This document shows, piece after piece, positions 11,400-22,165 of a DNA stretch of 64,000 nucleotides (positions are counted from its first letter, which is position 1; each line of letters starts with the position of its first letter). The position numbers were made by a program, and so were the translations under genes. Location: contig NC_063170.1 in assembly GCF_023159225.1 (NCBI RefSeq), positions 61,099,208-61,163,207 of the forward strand, in the 5' to 3' direction. Under the pieces are notes generated by a model. The model was not told where the DNA came from and did no database searches. It was given only the letters and a program-made list of their open reading frames with translations. The DNA is from Perognathus longimembris pacificus (lineage: Eukaryota > Chordata > Mammalia > Rodentia > Heteromyidae).

Positions 11400-11690
11400 T
11401 GTTCCCCTACCTTGGCCATGGTGAATGAAAGCAGTGCCCAGAGGGGGCCTGTAGAGGAGGTGGATGAATGCAGAGAGGAAAGGGTGGGGACAGGAGTGTA
11501 GTCACAGTATTCACCACATATCCTATGAAACTAAGAAAATGGAGAGGGGTGGGTTTGTGTGGGATAAGGTAGAATGATGAAAGTGGTGACATTGATCAAG
11601 ATGCATTGTATTTACGAACCAGTTGGTTGAATGATAACTCCCATGTACAACTACTTAGGATGATACATATACAAATTTAAAAAGAATAGG
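11400..11690 (+). mobile_element. LINE-1 3' end, second 3'-terminus type
   Basis: The terminal portion AAGATGCATTGTATTTACGA ... GTTGAATGATAACTCCC ... TGTACAACTACTTAGG lines up with the tail of the L1 at 61600-61895. A G-rich segment (about 11440-11495) precedes it, as in other L1 3' UTRs. No ORF2 remains. Confidence 0.6.
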
Positions 11691-14047
11691 GGAGTGAAGG
11701 TAGTCATGGTCAATTATTTGCATCTATGGGCAGGATTAAATGAAACTCTTTGTAGAATTAACTAATGCTAATAAAAATGCAGGGTATTTATTTTAAATTT
11801 TAAGTACATTCTAATACAATATAGTTGGTGCATACATTTCCCAATTTCTAATGACACCCAATTTCTTTTGCAATACATTCATAGTAGACAGCAGGTTGGA
11901 TGAATTCTGAAAGGCTATTTCATCTCTTCACCAGAAATAAAATGTTTGGGTTTTTTTTTTGTATTTTAAATGCTTTTATAGCTGAGGGTTACATTTTAGA
12001 TTGAATGATGTCCCTCTCTGTTGCTTCTCAGATCATTATTCAATAAGGAAGATGAAGAACTTTAACCATGCTACACAATTTCAGCATGATTATTACAAAT
12101 GTTTTGCAAGTTAGCTTCAGGACCTGAAAAGACTTCTTGCTGGCAGGTGATACTTTTGTTGAATCAACAAGATTGACGGGTCTCATGGTCAATGTTCAGT
12201 GAGTCAATCACTTGCATTCCACAATGGATAACAGCAAAAGAAATTGTTCTTTTATTTGCCGAAAGGCTACTGTATGATACTGAGAACAAAGAGAACCAAC
12301 TCTCTGTGGAAGCAGTCAATCTCGCAAAATGCAACCCATACGTTAGGAGAAGAAAAGAATGTCAGACAGAAACAAATTGGCTAAATTGGCTGAACCATCT
12401 CTTTAAAATTAAGTTTGCATATTAAAGAAAAGATAAAGGAAGTAGAGCATCATTTATCTGAGACACACGTGTCTTCTGATTTTCAGCCACTTCACATTCC
12501 GATTTTTATTCCTGTTTTTTAAGCAGTTTTGGTTATGTGTCATGGAAAATATCAAAGATGATGAATTTATTGGTGAATATAACTAAAATTTAAAATATCC
12601 CTATTATCTTGTGACTTCAGGATCTTTTGTTTCCCCACTCTCCAATTATGTTAATAACAGTTTTCTTCTACATCTGGGCTTTTATTCTGTGCTGTTATAA
12701 AATTTTTCTAGTCAACTTTGCACAACATAATGAGTCATTATGTCCAGAGATTGCTAATACATATCCCATTGCCTTATCTTTTTTCAGTTCCCGATCATTG
12801 AATTATACCCCATAGCCGAGAACAAGCTTGTTGGGAAGATATGAGTTCTGTACTCATACTGTGGAACTCAGAGAGAACCATCCTGCATTATCCCACATGA
12901 AAAGAGAGGAAATGAGCCAAAGGGCTAATATCAGGAAAGAAAACATGGATGCTGAAAAAATAAAAGTATTGCTCAATAAGGAGCACTATACCACAGGCCT
13001 GTATATTTACCATTAAAGGCTGATACTTAATATAACAATTACAATTGAGAAGTTCGTGAGGAATGGGGTTAGGAACTCTTCTATTCACCCTTGTTTTATG
13101 CCATGGCAAGTGCTTTCATTAAGCCTATGTTGTACTCATTCTAGTTTAGAGAAGGCAAATTGTCCATTCTTGCCAACTGTGAATAGCTCAAACATCATAG
13201 TCAAGAAACAAGAAACTTCAGGTGGGAGAGTGGCACACAGTGGCAGTAAACTCTGTTATAAGTTTTTCTGCATTGTGAATCCATCTCTTCTGAGCATGAT
13301 ATCGTGGTAGTCCACACGCATGCTTGCTCCTTTGTGTATCCTTGATATGAAGATAATTGAACATGGGGTTTGTAAGCGACTTGGAAAAGGGACACCAACT
13401 TTCTAAAAGCCGGTATTCTAGGTTCCAGAAAAAGACAGATCAGGACTTCAAAGCTGGATTTATAAAGCTCAACAGATTCTTTTCTTTCTCATAAAATGCC
13501 AGCTCCTAGAAATCATAGGGACAGCCCAAGAATACAGTCACATGATTGAAACTAAAATCCCATTTCTGGTTAGTCTTTTCATGTTTTAGAAAAAGAACAA
13601 TGGGGAAAGATTCACAAAACAGAGTTATATAGGAACAGGATTGAAGAAATAAATAGGAATCATTTGAATATTTTATATGGAAATATTTTATAGGAGTTTG
13701 AAGAACTATATTAGATAGATGTCTAAATATCTTGTCTTTCACCTGCCTAACTCCCAAGAATATTTAGAATATCATCCCTATCCAAACTTGTTATCCTAGC
13801 AACTAAGATAGGTATCGTGTAATATTTTTAGATATGTCACAGTTGCTTTAAAGTAGGGCTTCACAAACAGCCTTATCAGGTAATTTATTATGTATTTAGG
13901 GTATATCTAACAGCTTTTGTCTTCTACTCACTAGATACGAGTAGTAGCATTTTCATGAAAATCAGCACTGTTTAAGATATTGTAAACGGTCCCCTGAGGT
14001 GTAAGGTTTTCCCCAGTTGATAAAAACTTTAATAAACAATGATGGAG
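11691..14047. other. Unique intergenic DNA
   Basis: No transposon or gene was recognised. An open frame of 77 codons at 12192-12425 has ordinary amino-acid composition but resembles no family I know and has no splice or promoter context, so I treat it as chance. Confidence 0.4.
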
Positions 14048-14166
14048 GTCAAATGTGGTAGATTATGCCTGTAATCCCAACTACTCAGGAAGTAGGAGGA
14101 GAACAATGACAATCTGAAACAAGCCCTATCACAAACTGAGAGAGCCTATCTACCTCCAAAACCAAC
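14048..14166 (+). mobile_element. B1/7SL-like SINE head
   Basis: AATGTGGTAGATTATGCCTG, then TAATCCCAACTACTCAGG, match the 5' part of 7SL-derived SINEs. The monomer continues to about 14160. The next SINE inserted at its 3' end. Confidence 0.6.
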
Positions 14167-14170
14167 TCTG

Positions 14171-14388
14171 TTTTTGTTGTTGTTGTTGTTGTTTTTTGCC
14201 AGTCCTGGGCCTTGGACTCAGGGCCTGAGCACTGTCCCTGGCTTCTTTTTGCTCAAGGCTAGCACTCTGCCACTTGATTCACAGCGCCACTTCTGGCCAT
14301 TTTCTGTATATGTGGTGCTGGGGAATCGAACCCAGGGCCTCATGTATATGAAGCAGGCACTCTTGCCACTAGGCCATATCCCCAGCCC
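14171..14388 (-). mobile_element. ID-like dimeric SINE (younger subgroup)
   Basis: The minus strand reads GGGGCTGGGGATATGGCC ... GGGTTCGATTCCCCAGCACC ... ACATATACAGAAAATGGCC, then the shared right half. Its tail is a (CAA)n/A-rich stretch at 14171-14197. The target-site duplication is CCAACTCTG at 14162-14170 and 14389-14397. Confidence 0.88.
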
Positions 14389-14397
14389 CCAACTCTG

Positions 14398-15856
14398 GTT
14401 TTAATTTTAAAAGTTATGAGAGTAAAAGCTGAAACTGGAAAATTGGCTGACTCCTTTTGCCATATTAACCTTCAAAGGTAAAGAAGAAAAGAGAAAACTG
14501 CTTAAGGGGAGCCAGATGGATAAGCCCACTGAAATAAAGATTCTCCCTTTCACTTCCCTTCTGATTTCTGATGGTCACTATAGCAACGAGAACAGAAGAG
14601 ACTCAGAACCCTGCAGTATGACGAGTTCAATTTAAATCTAGATTAGGAACATAAGAAAAAAAAAGAACCACACTGAAGGTAATGAGTGCACAAACTCTAT
14701 CAGAAGATCAAGGCACTCTACTGGCCAATTACAGGAGTGACATTAAGTTCAAGGAAACGATGAGGATGCTATAACTGTGGGGGAAACTCAAATACTTTAA
14801 TAAAGTATCATTTTGTTGAACCTCTCATTGGAGTTTTGGGTGCCTTGAATCTTAGGCAGACTTAAACAATGTCCTTTCATAACATAATGATGTATTTTTC
14901 CCTCCCTCCTTCCCTTCCTTCCTTTGTTTCTTCCTTCCTTCCTATCCTCCTAGTTCTTTTTTTGCCCATAAGGTAAAGTAGTGATAATTTCCGATGGGAG
15001 TGAAGGATATTGAATATTTAAATATAGTCTGAAATACTCATCTGTTCCAAGTTATGGAAGCCATAATGTCTGTCACCACCACCACCAACAAAAAACTGGT
15101 AAGAGCTAACAAAATTTATTTGTTATCCTACCAAAGTTTAAAAAATACAGTTGGAATTATTTTTTAAAGATGGATACCTAGTTTACAATTGAAGTCATGA
15201 AGTTCAAAGTAGGAACAAATGATTACTCCCTTATGGGATTAAAAGTCATTATTTACGATACAATATTTCTTGAGTATTATTATTAAGACTGTTAAGGAAA
15301 ATTATGTTTAGAGTTTTCTTCAATAACTCCTTCTCTTTCTGCTCTTCTTTCTCCTTTCTTCTTTCTTCTCTTTTCCTATTTCTTCCTCTTCCTTCCCTTA
15401 CTCCTCTTCCTTTTCTACCTCTTCCCCCTACTAATTTTGTTTGTAATAATTATATCTCAGTTTAAAGTTAGCTATGAAATTGAATTTTTGTCTTCCTGAA
15501 CTCAGAGTTTCCTACACGCAACCTCACTCTTTCAAGCATATAACCCTTGTGGATAACTCGACTTAATATACATTAAACAAGTGACCTTGTAACTTCAAAA
15601 ATTCTATAGAAAAAAATGTACAGGAGGAATTCTGTTGAAGGAGGTTTATTTTTTTTTATCAGTTTAATCCCTTACAATGTAAAGATAAGTTTCATTTCAT
15701 TGCAAAGGATGCAATTTATAGAAAGTATTTTCTCTACTGTGAAATTACCTACTATACATTTTTGACATATATTGAGATTATATTTTTTCCTCTTTAAATA
15801 AGTTATGTTAATTCTAAGAACATTTTGTACAACTTTTTTCAGTTTTTTTTTTTAGC
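14398..15856. other. Unique DNA with pyrimidine-rich tracts
   Basis: No gene is visible. Pyrimidine-rich simple sequence occurs at 14899-14950 (TTCC-type) and 15330-15430 (CTT/TTCC mixture). A T-run precedes the tandem duplication at 15842-15853. Confidence 0.5.
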
Positions 15857-16073
15857 AAGTTTGGGGGGCTCTTTTTTGGTTAAGTATAATATTGTAAATA
15901 AAGGTGCAAAAGTATATATATATATATTATAGTCTGAACACAGTCATTTAAAGTTTGGGGGGCTCTTTTTTGGTTAAGTATAATATTGTAAATAAAGGTG
16001 CAAAAGTATATATATATACATATATATGTATATATACATATATATATACTATAGTCTAAACACAGTCATTTAA
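15857..16073. repeat. Two-copy tandem duplication containing a (TA)n tract
   Basis: Copy 1 (15857-15950, 94 bp) and copy 2 (15951-16073, about 123 bp) both begin AAGTTTGGGGGGCTC and end ACACAGTCATTTA. Apart from the internal TA-rich tract, the two differ by only a few bases. In copy 2 the tract at about 16009-16050 is longer and mixed TA/CATA. A recent unequal duplication followed by microsatellite growth is the likely cause. Confidence 0.93.
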
Positions 16074-16951
16074 CCACTGGCTACTTTAATATCTTTGAAA
16101 GAAAAATTTATAATCTTTTTCCTAGGTATTTTTATCTATGCTGAGCTTAGCAAGTTAGCCTTTACATGTGATTAAAATAAATAACAACTGTAGACTCACA
16201 CAATTATGATGTGGCATTACCTTTCAAATTTTTTTTAAATGAAGATCAGATTCATCAGTGCAAATTTGGTGAACAATAATCACATCGAACAAGATAATGA
16301 AGGTGTGTTATTTCATTTACGAATAAGATGAATATATGGAATTTACCATAGGACAGCAACCTGATACAGATTTGAAGAAATTTTACCCAATTTTTTCTAC
16401 AATGTCTTTGTAAATATAAATTTATATGACTTTTGAATTAACATTCCATTTCATGGCAAAAAATGTGAGAATATTGAACATATGGGCAAATACTTAAGTG
16501 TAATATCTTCCCTTTTATAGCAATCAAATTTCTGAATGCTAGTTTATTAGGAAAATGAAACTTTCTTGGTCAAATATAAGAGATTTATATAGAGACAATA
16601 TTTTTAAGTTTATTAACTGTTAACTTTATGTTACATTTGGAAACTACCACACATTTAACAGCTAATGACTAGCTTAGCTACATATCTCTTGAGAATTTTA
16701 GCAGATGTTCAAACATTTTAAATTAAATGAATAAATAAGTAAAAACCAAAAAAACTTCACAAAATGTTAAATGTAAATTATTTTGAAAACCAAAATTATT
16801 GTACCAGAATACACAGAACACATACACTTATTTTATGAAGAAACAATAAGTCAAGCCAAATACCAAAAAAGATAAAACAAAAGGAACCAGCATGATGTTC
16901 AATTTGTTATTGGTAGCTTGTAGTAATCATTTGCTACATAATAATATTTTT
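16074..16951. other. Unique AT-rich DNA
   Basis: Nothing recognised. The sequence is very AT-rich throughout. Confidence 0.45.
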
Positions 16952-17029
16952 TGTGTGGTATTAAGGATTAAACTCAGGTTGCTGCAGGTGCAGAAAAGCA
17001 TTCTACCAATAAGCTATGCTTCCAGCCCT
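16952..17029 (-). mobile_element. ID-like SINE monomer
   Basis: The minus strand reads AGGGCTGGAAGCATAGCTTA, TTGGTAGAATGC, then a decayed B box GAGTTTAATCC and TAATACCAC. It resembles a single tRNA-derived ID unit without the right half. Confidence 0.6.
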
Positions 17030-17231
17030 CAAAACCTTTAAAAGATTTTAAACACTTGTACCTTTCTGCTTCAATGTTTTGGAATATTGTTTCTATGATC
17101 AACTAAGGAACATTTCAATTTTAGGTTTATCATATGAATATGTGATTATGCCCATGACCTTATCTCCATAACAGCTCCATTTTTTGGAATCAAGATCCAG
17201 GTACAATACCCTATTGAAAATATGTCAAAGG

Positions 17232-17466
17232 CATCTGGGCATCAGGCGCTCACATCTGTAATCCTAGCTACTCAGGAGGCTGAGATCTGAGGAGCATAGT
17301 TGGAAGCAATCCTGGCAGGAAACTCCATGAGATGCTTATCTCCCATAAACTACTTTAAAAAGCTGGAAGTGGCACTGTGGTTCAAATGGTAGAGCACTTG
17401 CCTTGAGCAAAAGAAGCTTGGGAACAGTTCCCAGGGCCAGAGTTCAAGCAAAAATAAATAAATCAA
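17232..17466 (+). mobile_element. Geo-type SINE
   Basis: The head CTGTAATCCTAGCTACTCAG and GAGATCTGAGGAGC leads into the right half GAAGTGGCACTGTGGTTCAA, CTTGCCTTGAGCAAAAG and GAGTTCAAGC. The A-rich tail holds (AAAT)n. A short possible duplication TCAAAGG lies at 17225-17231 and 17467-17473. Confidence 0.82.
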
Positions 17467-17495
17467 TCAAAGGAGTTAGAGTTCAATGACTTCTA

Positions 17496-17533
<38 letters not shown>
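17496..17533. repeat. (ATT)n microsatellite
   Basis: About twelve ATT units at the 3' (left) side of a minus-strand B1-like element, again a microsatellite at a SINE tail. Confidence 0.92.
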
Positions 17534-17534
<1 letters not shown>

Positions 17535-17537
<3 letters not shown>

Positions 17538-17655
17538 ATTTTGTTTAGGGTTTTGTGAAGACAAGTTCTCATTCACTACACAGATTTCTTCATCCGCCTG
17601 TCTCAGCCTCTCCAGTGATGGGAATAGTGGTGGGCACAACCACACATATCTCCTT
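17535..17655 (-). mobile_element. B1-like SINE
   Basis: The minus strand contains GTTGTGCCCACCACTATTCC and GAGGCTGAGACAGGCGGATG, which match the B1/7SL head in order and spacing. The rest is diverged. Confidence 0.6.
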
Positions 17656-17958
17656 TTATTCCTATCTGGTATTTAATGGGCAAAGAGAAGGCTTTCTCAT
17701 ATATATGAAGAAACAGAGCTGTTAGGAAAGTAAGCTGATAGCTAGGAAAATACTGTGATACGGTAAAGCACTATGAAAATCATAACTAGTAGTTCAACTT
17801 AAACACATTTTCTAAAATATTTGAGCTCTCTAAATTTTATCTTAAAAACAGCCTTGGGAGGTTTCATGCTCTTTCACGTTTGGCGTTAAATGTAATATAA
17901 CATCAGGGTTATGAAATTGATGCTAGTAACATCAATAGACCGCATTCAGATTTGATCT

Positions 17959-17988
17959 CTGTGTGTGCCTGTGTGTGTGTGTGTCTCT

Positions 17989-18040
<52 letters not shown>

Positions 18041-18049
18041 GGGGGGGGG
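17959..18049. repeat. (TG)n microsatellite ending in G10
   Basis: Interrupted TG repeat (17959-18039) followed by a run of about ten G. (TG)n is Z-DNA-prone. No gene context. Confidence 0.93.
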
Positions 18050-18147
18050 CTTATGTAACATTTTCTCCTCTTCAGTGAGTGCTCAGACCATGAATGCAGT
18101 AGGTGGTCAGCATCAACCAAGTGGGATAGGACAGCACTTCAGAAGAA

Positions 18148-18240
18148 AATGTAGTAACTGTGGCTCAGAGATCAAATCCAACCTGCTACCCATATCTACC
18201 AATACGATTTTATGAAATACTTGGGTACTTACATGGTGTC
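18148..18240 (+). mobile_element. Possible hAT-Charlie MITE remnant (MER5-like)
   Basis: GTAACTGTGGCTCAGAGATC, AAATCCAACCTGCTACCC and ATACGATTTTATGAAATA follow the order of the internal part of common MER5-type hAT elements (aaatccagcctgcc ... ataaagttttattggaa). This is from memory and strongly diverged. Confidence 0.35.
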
Positions 18241-19060
18241 TGTGGATTCTTTTGTGAGAATCATGATGGCATTGAGTGGAAATTATATGGACCTCAAAGA
18301 TCATTGGTAATGTACTGAAAAAGCTAATCATCTTTAACTCAGAAGACAGTAAATTAACAAAAAGTCACCTGGACACAGGCTGTGGATGTGGAAACATCTG
18401 GAAACATCATCAGCATGTATTTGCTCTTCTTGGCAAAAATCTACTTTCCCATGGTGAGTGATTGTGGTTTGAGTTCAAGTTTGGTTGCTCTACCCAAAAA
18501 CAAAACAACGGTGGGTTTACTGAGTACAAGAACAGAAGTGAAGTAGAGCTGTGGCCACATTTGAGAACCCATCAACTTCTGCATTTTGCCTCTAAAGACA
18601 ATTTCCATTTTGTGATTTGAAAGAGCTATTCTGGTCCCTACTGCAAGTCTTTCCTAGCAAGTGATGAGCAAGTGTTCGGGCTTGAGTCTGACAGCCTGGA
18701 AATCTCATTTAGTTGTTCCCTCCGAATGCCTATGACAGGTATTTGCAAGAGACTTTAGCAAGCAGAATCATGTACTGTGTGGCAAGTAGTTCACGATATG
18801 GGAAAGGACAGAGTGGACACACACACGAGGCTGGTGGCAATAGTTCCACAAATAATAATGCAAGGGAGAGTAAGGATTTTGCATAAATCATCTTGCTGAT
18901 ATTCTCCAATACCTTTATTTCTAGATCACTGCGCCATAAATACACATGCATGTGAGAACCGTGTCTGCCTTGAGATGGCTCAGATCTGAAATTCCCAGGA
19001 GCACCAATTCTCACCTTCTGGAGTTGATGGTAAGATTGTGGTATAAAAATGAGTCAACAA
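18241..19060. other. Unique DNA
   Basis: No repeat or gene was recognised. Composition is slightly more GC-balanced than the neighbouring DNA. Confidence 0.4.
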
Positions 19061-19247
19061 GGGTCTGGGAATGTGGCTTGGTGGTAGCGTGCTTGTCTAG
19101 CATGCATGAAGCCCTGGGTTCAATTCCTCAGTACCACATAAACAGAAAAGGCTGGAAGTGGTGCTATGGCTCAAGTGGTAGAGTACTAGCCTTGAGCAAA
19201 AGGAGTTCGGGGACTGTAGCTGAGTTCAAGCCCCAGGACTAGCAAAA
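19061..19247 (+). mobile_element. ID-like dimeric SINE (older subgroup)
   Basis: The head has GGTCTGGGAATGTGGCTTGG and the diagnostic CTAGCATGCATGAAGCC, with a B box GGTTCAATTCC. The right half ends AGCCCCAGGACTAGCAAAA. The tail is very short and no clear target duplication was found, consistent with an older copy. Confidence 0.82.
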
Positions 19248-20339
19248 TACACCATGAGACATGAAGAGATTATGAGGACAAATTAGTGACTGGGCATGAC
19301 GTGAGCAAATGATTGCTGGTGTGAGGAGAAGGTGCCGATAGGAAGAAATCTGGTAAGAGAATACTGAATGGAAAGTACATATTGTCACAATTATATTGGG
19401 GTTCCATGGAGGTAAGAAGAGTGTTAAAAAGGATGCTTTGAGCTGTGGGGACACAACAAGTCCCCCAAGAACAAAAGAAAGTTCAGCAATAATTTGGAAA
19501 GACATTTGGAAAACAGAAAACTATTTCTTTTCTCAGTTCTTAAAAATAAAATTGTCTCAACGGTAGCCACAGAGGAAACATAGGTGGAAAAAAAATGAAG
19601 TGAGACTGAGAGTCGGCATGATTAGGCACTTACACCAGTCCTGTTTGTATTATGAGACATTTAAATGGTGCCTTTGCTGATGGATTTCTAAAAGGGAGCC
19701 TGAAAGAACACTAATCATATATATTCTAATCCCTGTCCGAGGCACAGCTTGTTTTACTGCTGCTGTTTTTAAAAATTCATAACATCTTCTAAAATACAGA
19801 GTCCGGCTTTTAGTCACAAACATTCTTATTTTTAGTGTAAACAGAAATCAATGTTCAGGAACTGTTGGCTGAATGCTAAGTACTACAATCTTTGTGTCAT
19901 GCCGTGGAGATACAGGGGTGGCATTTGAAGTGCCTGTGAAATCTGTCAGGCACAGGGGAAAGGCACCTGGACAGGTGACAGTGCTACTGCTGTGTCCCAG
20001 TTGCGAGCAAAGCACACAGGACTCCAAGCTCATTCTAGCTGACAGCAGACTTCACAGGAGAGGATGCGTTTGAAAAATCCCCGGAGTCAAGTGAAAACTT
20101 TAGACATGATTACTGATGGAATAAAAAGGCAAGAGCATGTGAGCCTGACTCTGCACTTCAAAGAAAGGAGGGAAGTAGAATGTGTTTGAAACGGATGCAC
20201 TTGTTGAGCTCCATAGAGCAACTTGTCATATCTCTTCTTACCTCCTTCTCTCTACAAACCCAAGCAGCTGTGTTTCCTAACTTTACCCTGCCCCATCTTT
20301 GCTGCAGGTACCGTGTGCAAAGCATCTAGCAGGATGACC
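19248..20339. other. Unique DNA with a possible L2 trace
   Basis: No gene is visible. Around 19855-19945, GAATGCTAAGTACTAC and GTGGAGATACAGGGGTGG weakly resemble antisense L2. Otherwise unrecognised. Confidence 0.3.
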
Positions 20340-20612
20340 ATGAGTTCATGCTCAAGCTCAATCTTGAGCTCTGCCACTTCAGTCATGCTCCTAGCCCTTT
20401 TGCTTTTAGTTTTGTGCTTGCCTTAGATCAGCTTGTGTGCTCACACTTGGTCCGATTCCAATTGAATCATGACTCCAGTCTTGCTTCTTGCTGGTTATTT
20501 TGGAGATGGAGTTTGCAGACTTTTCTTCACTAATTGTTTTTTTGAATTTCAAGTCTCCAGATCTGTCTCTTGAATAGCAAGGATTATAGGCATGAGATAC
20601 CAGTGCTGGGTT
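20340..20612 (-). mobile_element. Geo-type SINE, diverged
   Basis: The minus strand reads AACCCAGCACTGGTATCTCA and CTATAATCCTTGCTATTCAAG (head), then decays. GAGCTCAAGATTGAGCTTGA marks the right end. The middle carries extra unmatched bases. Confidence 0.6.
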
Positions 20613-20724
20613 GCAATTAACTATACAGGTAATTATATACTTTTGGAATACAATCTCAGATTTCTGCCTCGTTATACTCCCTAGTTTCACTTCCCATGTA
20701 GTTGGATGACAGTCAAGTCCTACG

Positions 20725-20850
20725 ATGAGATGGGTGAGATGAGAATCTCACCAACTTTTTACCTGGAATGGCCTAGAACCATGATCCTCATCTTTGCCTC
20801 CTGAAGAGGCAGGATTATAAGTAGGAGTCACACAATTGGCACTGTCTTTT
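20725..20850 (-). mobile_element. Geo-type SINE head fragment
   Basis: The minus strand contains TATAATCCTGCCTCTTCAGG, GGCAAAGATGAGGATCATGG and GAGATTCTCATCTCACCCAT, the Geo head order. There is no right half. Confidence 0.5.
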
Positions 20851-20989
20851 ATATGACAACTGCCCTGGCTTCCTCTTCTCTTCCACAATGCAAACTCTGT
20901 TCAAACTTGAAATATTTTTAATAGATTCTTAATATGAATGAGGAAAAATCTCAAGTGTACAACAGTCTCCAGCCATTCAAGGGCTGGCT

Positions 20990-21275
20990 CTCTCTATTTG
21001 CCAGTGAAACCCAGCCCCATTTCACCTTTGCTCATCATGCCTTCTCGGCCATTTCCATTCTCTTCTATTTCCATTCTGTGTTTCAGATCCCTGGGCCTCC
21101 TGTTCCCTCCTCCACAATTTCAAAGCACCAACTCTCACCCTTGAAGTCTCATCTTAGAGGGCACTTCTGCCGAAAATTGTCCCTGCCAATCGAATCTCCT
21201 TGAGGTTTCTTTGTTAAGTCCTTTTTACAGGAGATAGCTTAGTTTGTACCATGTATAATTACTAATACTTGTCCC
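20990..21275 (+). mobile_element. Possible L2 LINE remnant
   Basis: GAAGTCTCATCTTAGAGGGC, then CCGAAAATTGTCCCTGCC, resemble the L2 3' region (caggtctcagctc ... gaggccttccctgacc). Alignment by eye only. Confidence 0.35.
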
Positions 21276-21297
21276 TACTGCGGCTACATATTTGTAT

Positions 21298-21375
21298 TTG
21301 GGTGGTATGGGTGTTTGAATTCAGAGCCTTTTGATAATTAGGTGTGTTATCTTTAGTTCAGCTACACCCAGATCC
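21298..21375 (-). mobile_element. ID-like SINE monomer, diverged
   Basis: The minus strand reads GTGTAGCTGAACTAAAGATAA ... GCTCTGAATTCAAACACCC ... ATACCACCC, in the layout of an ID unit (A-box region, B-box region, terminal ACCAC). Confidence 0.45.
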
Positions 21376-21440
21376 CTGTTTTGCTTTAGGATCTTGGGGT
21401 TTTTGTCTAGTTAAGGCTTTAGACTATAATCCTCTTTTTT

Positions 21441-21633
21441 TTTTTTTTTTTCGGCCAGTCCTGGTCCTTGGAGCACTGTCCCTGGCTTCCTTTTGCTCAA
21501 GGCTAGCACTCTGCCACTTGAGCCACAGCGCCACTTCTTTCCGTTTTCTGTATATGTGGTGCTGGGGAATCGAACCCAGGGCCTCATGTATACGAGGCAA
21601 GCTCTCTTGCCATTAGGCCATATCCCCAGCCCC
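21441..21633 (-). mobile_element. ID-like dimeric SINE (younger subgroup)
   Basis: The minus strand carries GGGGCTGGGGATATGGCC, GGGTTCGATTCCCCAGCACC and the shared right half. A T-run at the left is its A-tail. A 17-bp target-site duplication CTATAATCCTCTTTTTT lies at 21424-21440 and 21634-21650, and it fell into the tail side of a minus-strand L1 fragment. Confidence 0.92.
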
Positions 21634-21650
21634 CTATAATCCTCTTTTTT

Positions 21651-21752
21651 TTCTTATTTATTGTCAAAGAGAGGTTATAGTTTCATATGTTAGGCCTTGG
21701 GTACATTTCTGTACTGTTTGTTACCTCCTCCCTCTCTAAGCCTTTTATTTAG
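21651..21752 (-). mobile_element. LINE-1 3'-terminal fragment, antisense
   Basis: TTTATTGTCAAAGAGAGG, GTTATAGTTTCATATGTTAGG, CCTTGGGTACATTTC and GTTACCTCCTCCCTC match, in order, the antisense L1 end at 62935-63030. It covers only the last ~100 bp of the 3' UTR. Confidence 0.75.
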
Positions 21753-22165
21753 CAGGGATCAAAGTCACAACCCACCTGGCTCCGCTTCTTTTTGACAGGA
21801 TAAAGTCTGGTTAACTTTTATGGTGTTTTTTTTTTTTTTTTCTCCTTTTGCCTTGGGGCTGGATTTCTGGGCCTGGGCGCTGTCCCTGAGCTCTTTAGCT
21901 CAAGGCTAGGGCTCTATCACTTTGAGCCACAGCACCACTTATATTTTTCTGGTGGTTAATTGGAGATAAGAGTCTCACAGACTTTCCTGGCTGGCCTGGC
22001 TTTGAACCATGGCCTCAAATATCAGCCTCCTCAATAGCAAGGATTACAGGTGTGAGCCACCAGCACCATCCCTTGTTAACTTTTTACTGGGCTGATCTTG
22101 AACTGCAATCTTTTTCATCAATGTCTTGAGAGCTGAGATTATAAATATGTGCCACCACACCCAAC
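21753..22165 (-). mobile_element. B1/7SL-like SINE split by a Geo SINE
   Basis: The right part (22085-22165) on the minus strand reads GAGTTGGGTGTGGTGGCACA and TTATAATCTCAGCTCTCAAG. The left part (about 21760-21819) holds the rest. The two parts are separated by the Geo element at 21820-22074. Confidence 0.5.
21820..22074 (-). mobile_element. Geo-type SINE nested in an older SINE
   Basis: The minus strand reads GATGGTGCTGGTGGCTCAC, CTGTAATCCTTGCTATTGAGG, CTCTTATCTCCAATTAACC, then the right half with AGCTCAGGGACAGCGCC. The A-tail is a T-run at 21827-21841. The target-site duplication GTTAACTTTT lies at 21810-21819 and 22075-22084. Confidence 0.9.

Noticed and set aside
12192..12425. 77-codon frame of ordinary composition
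   Set aside because: No recognised family, no splice sites or promoter, and length within chance expectation for 64 kb.
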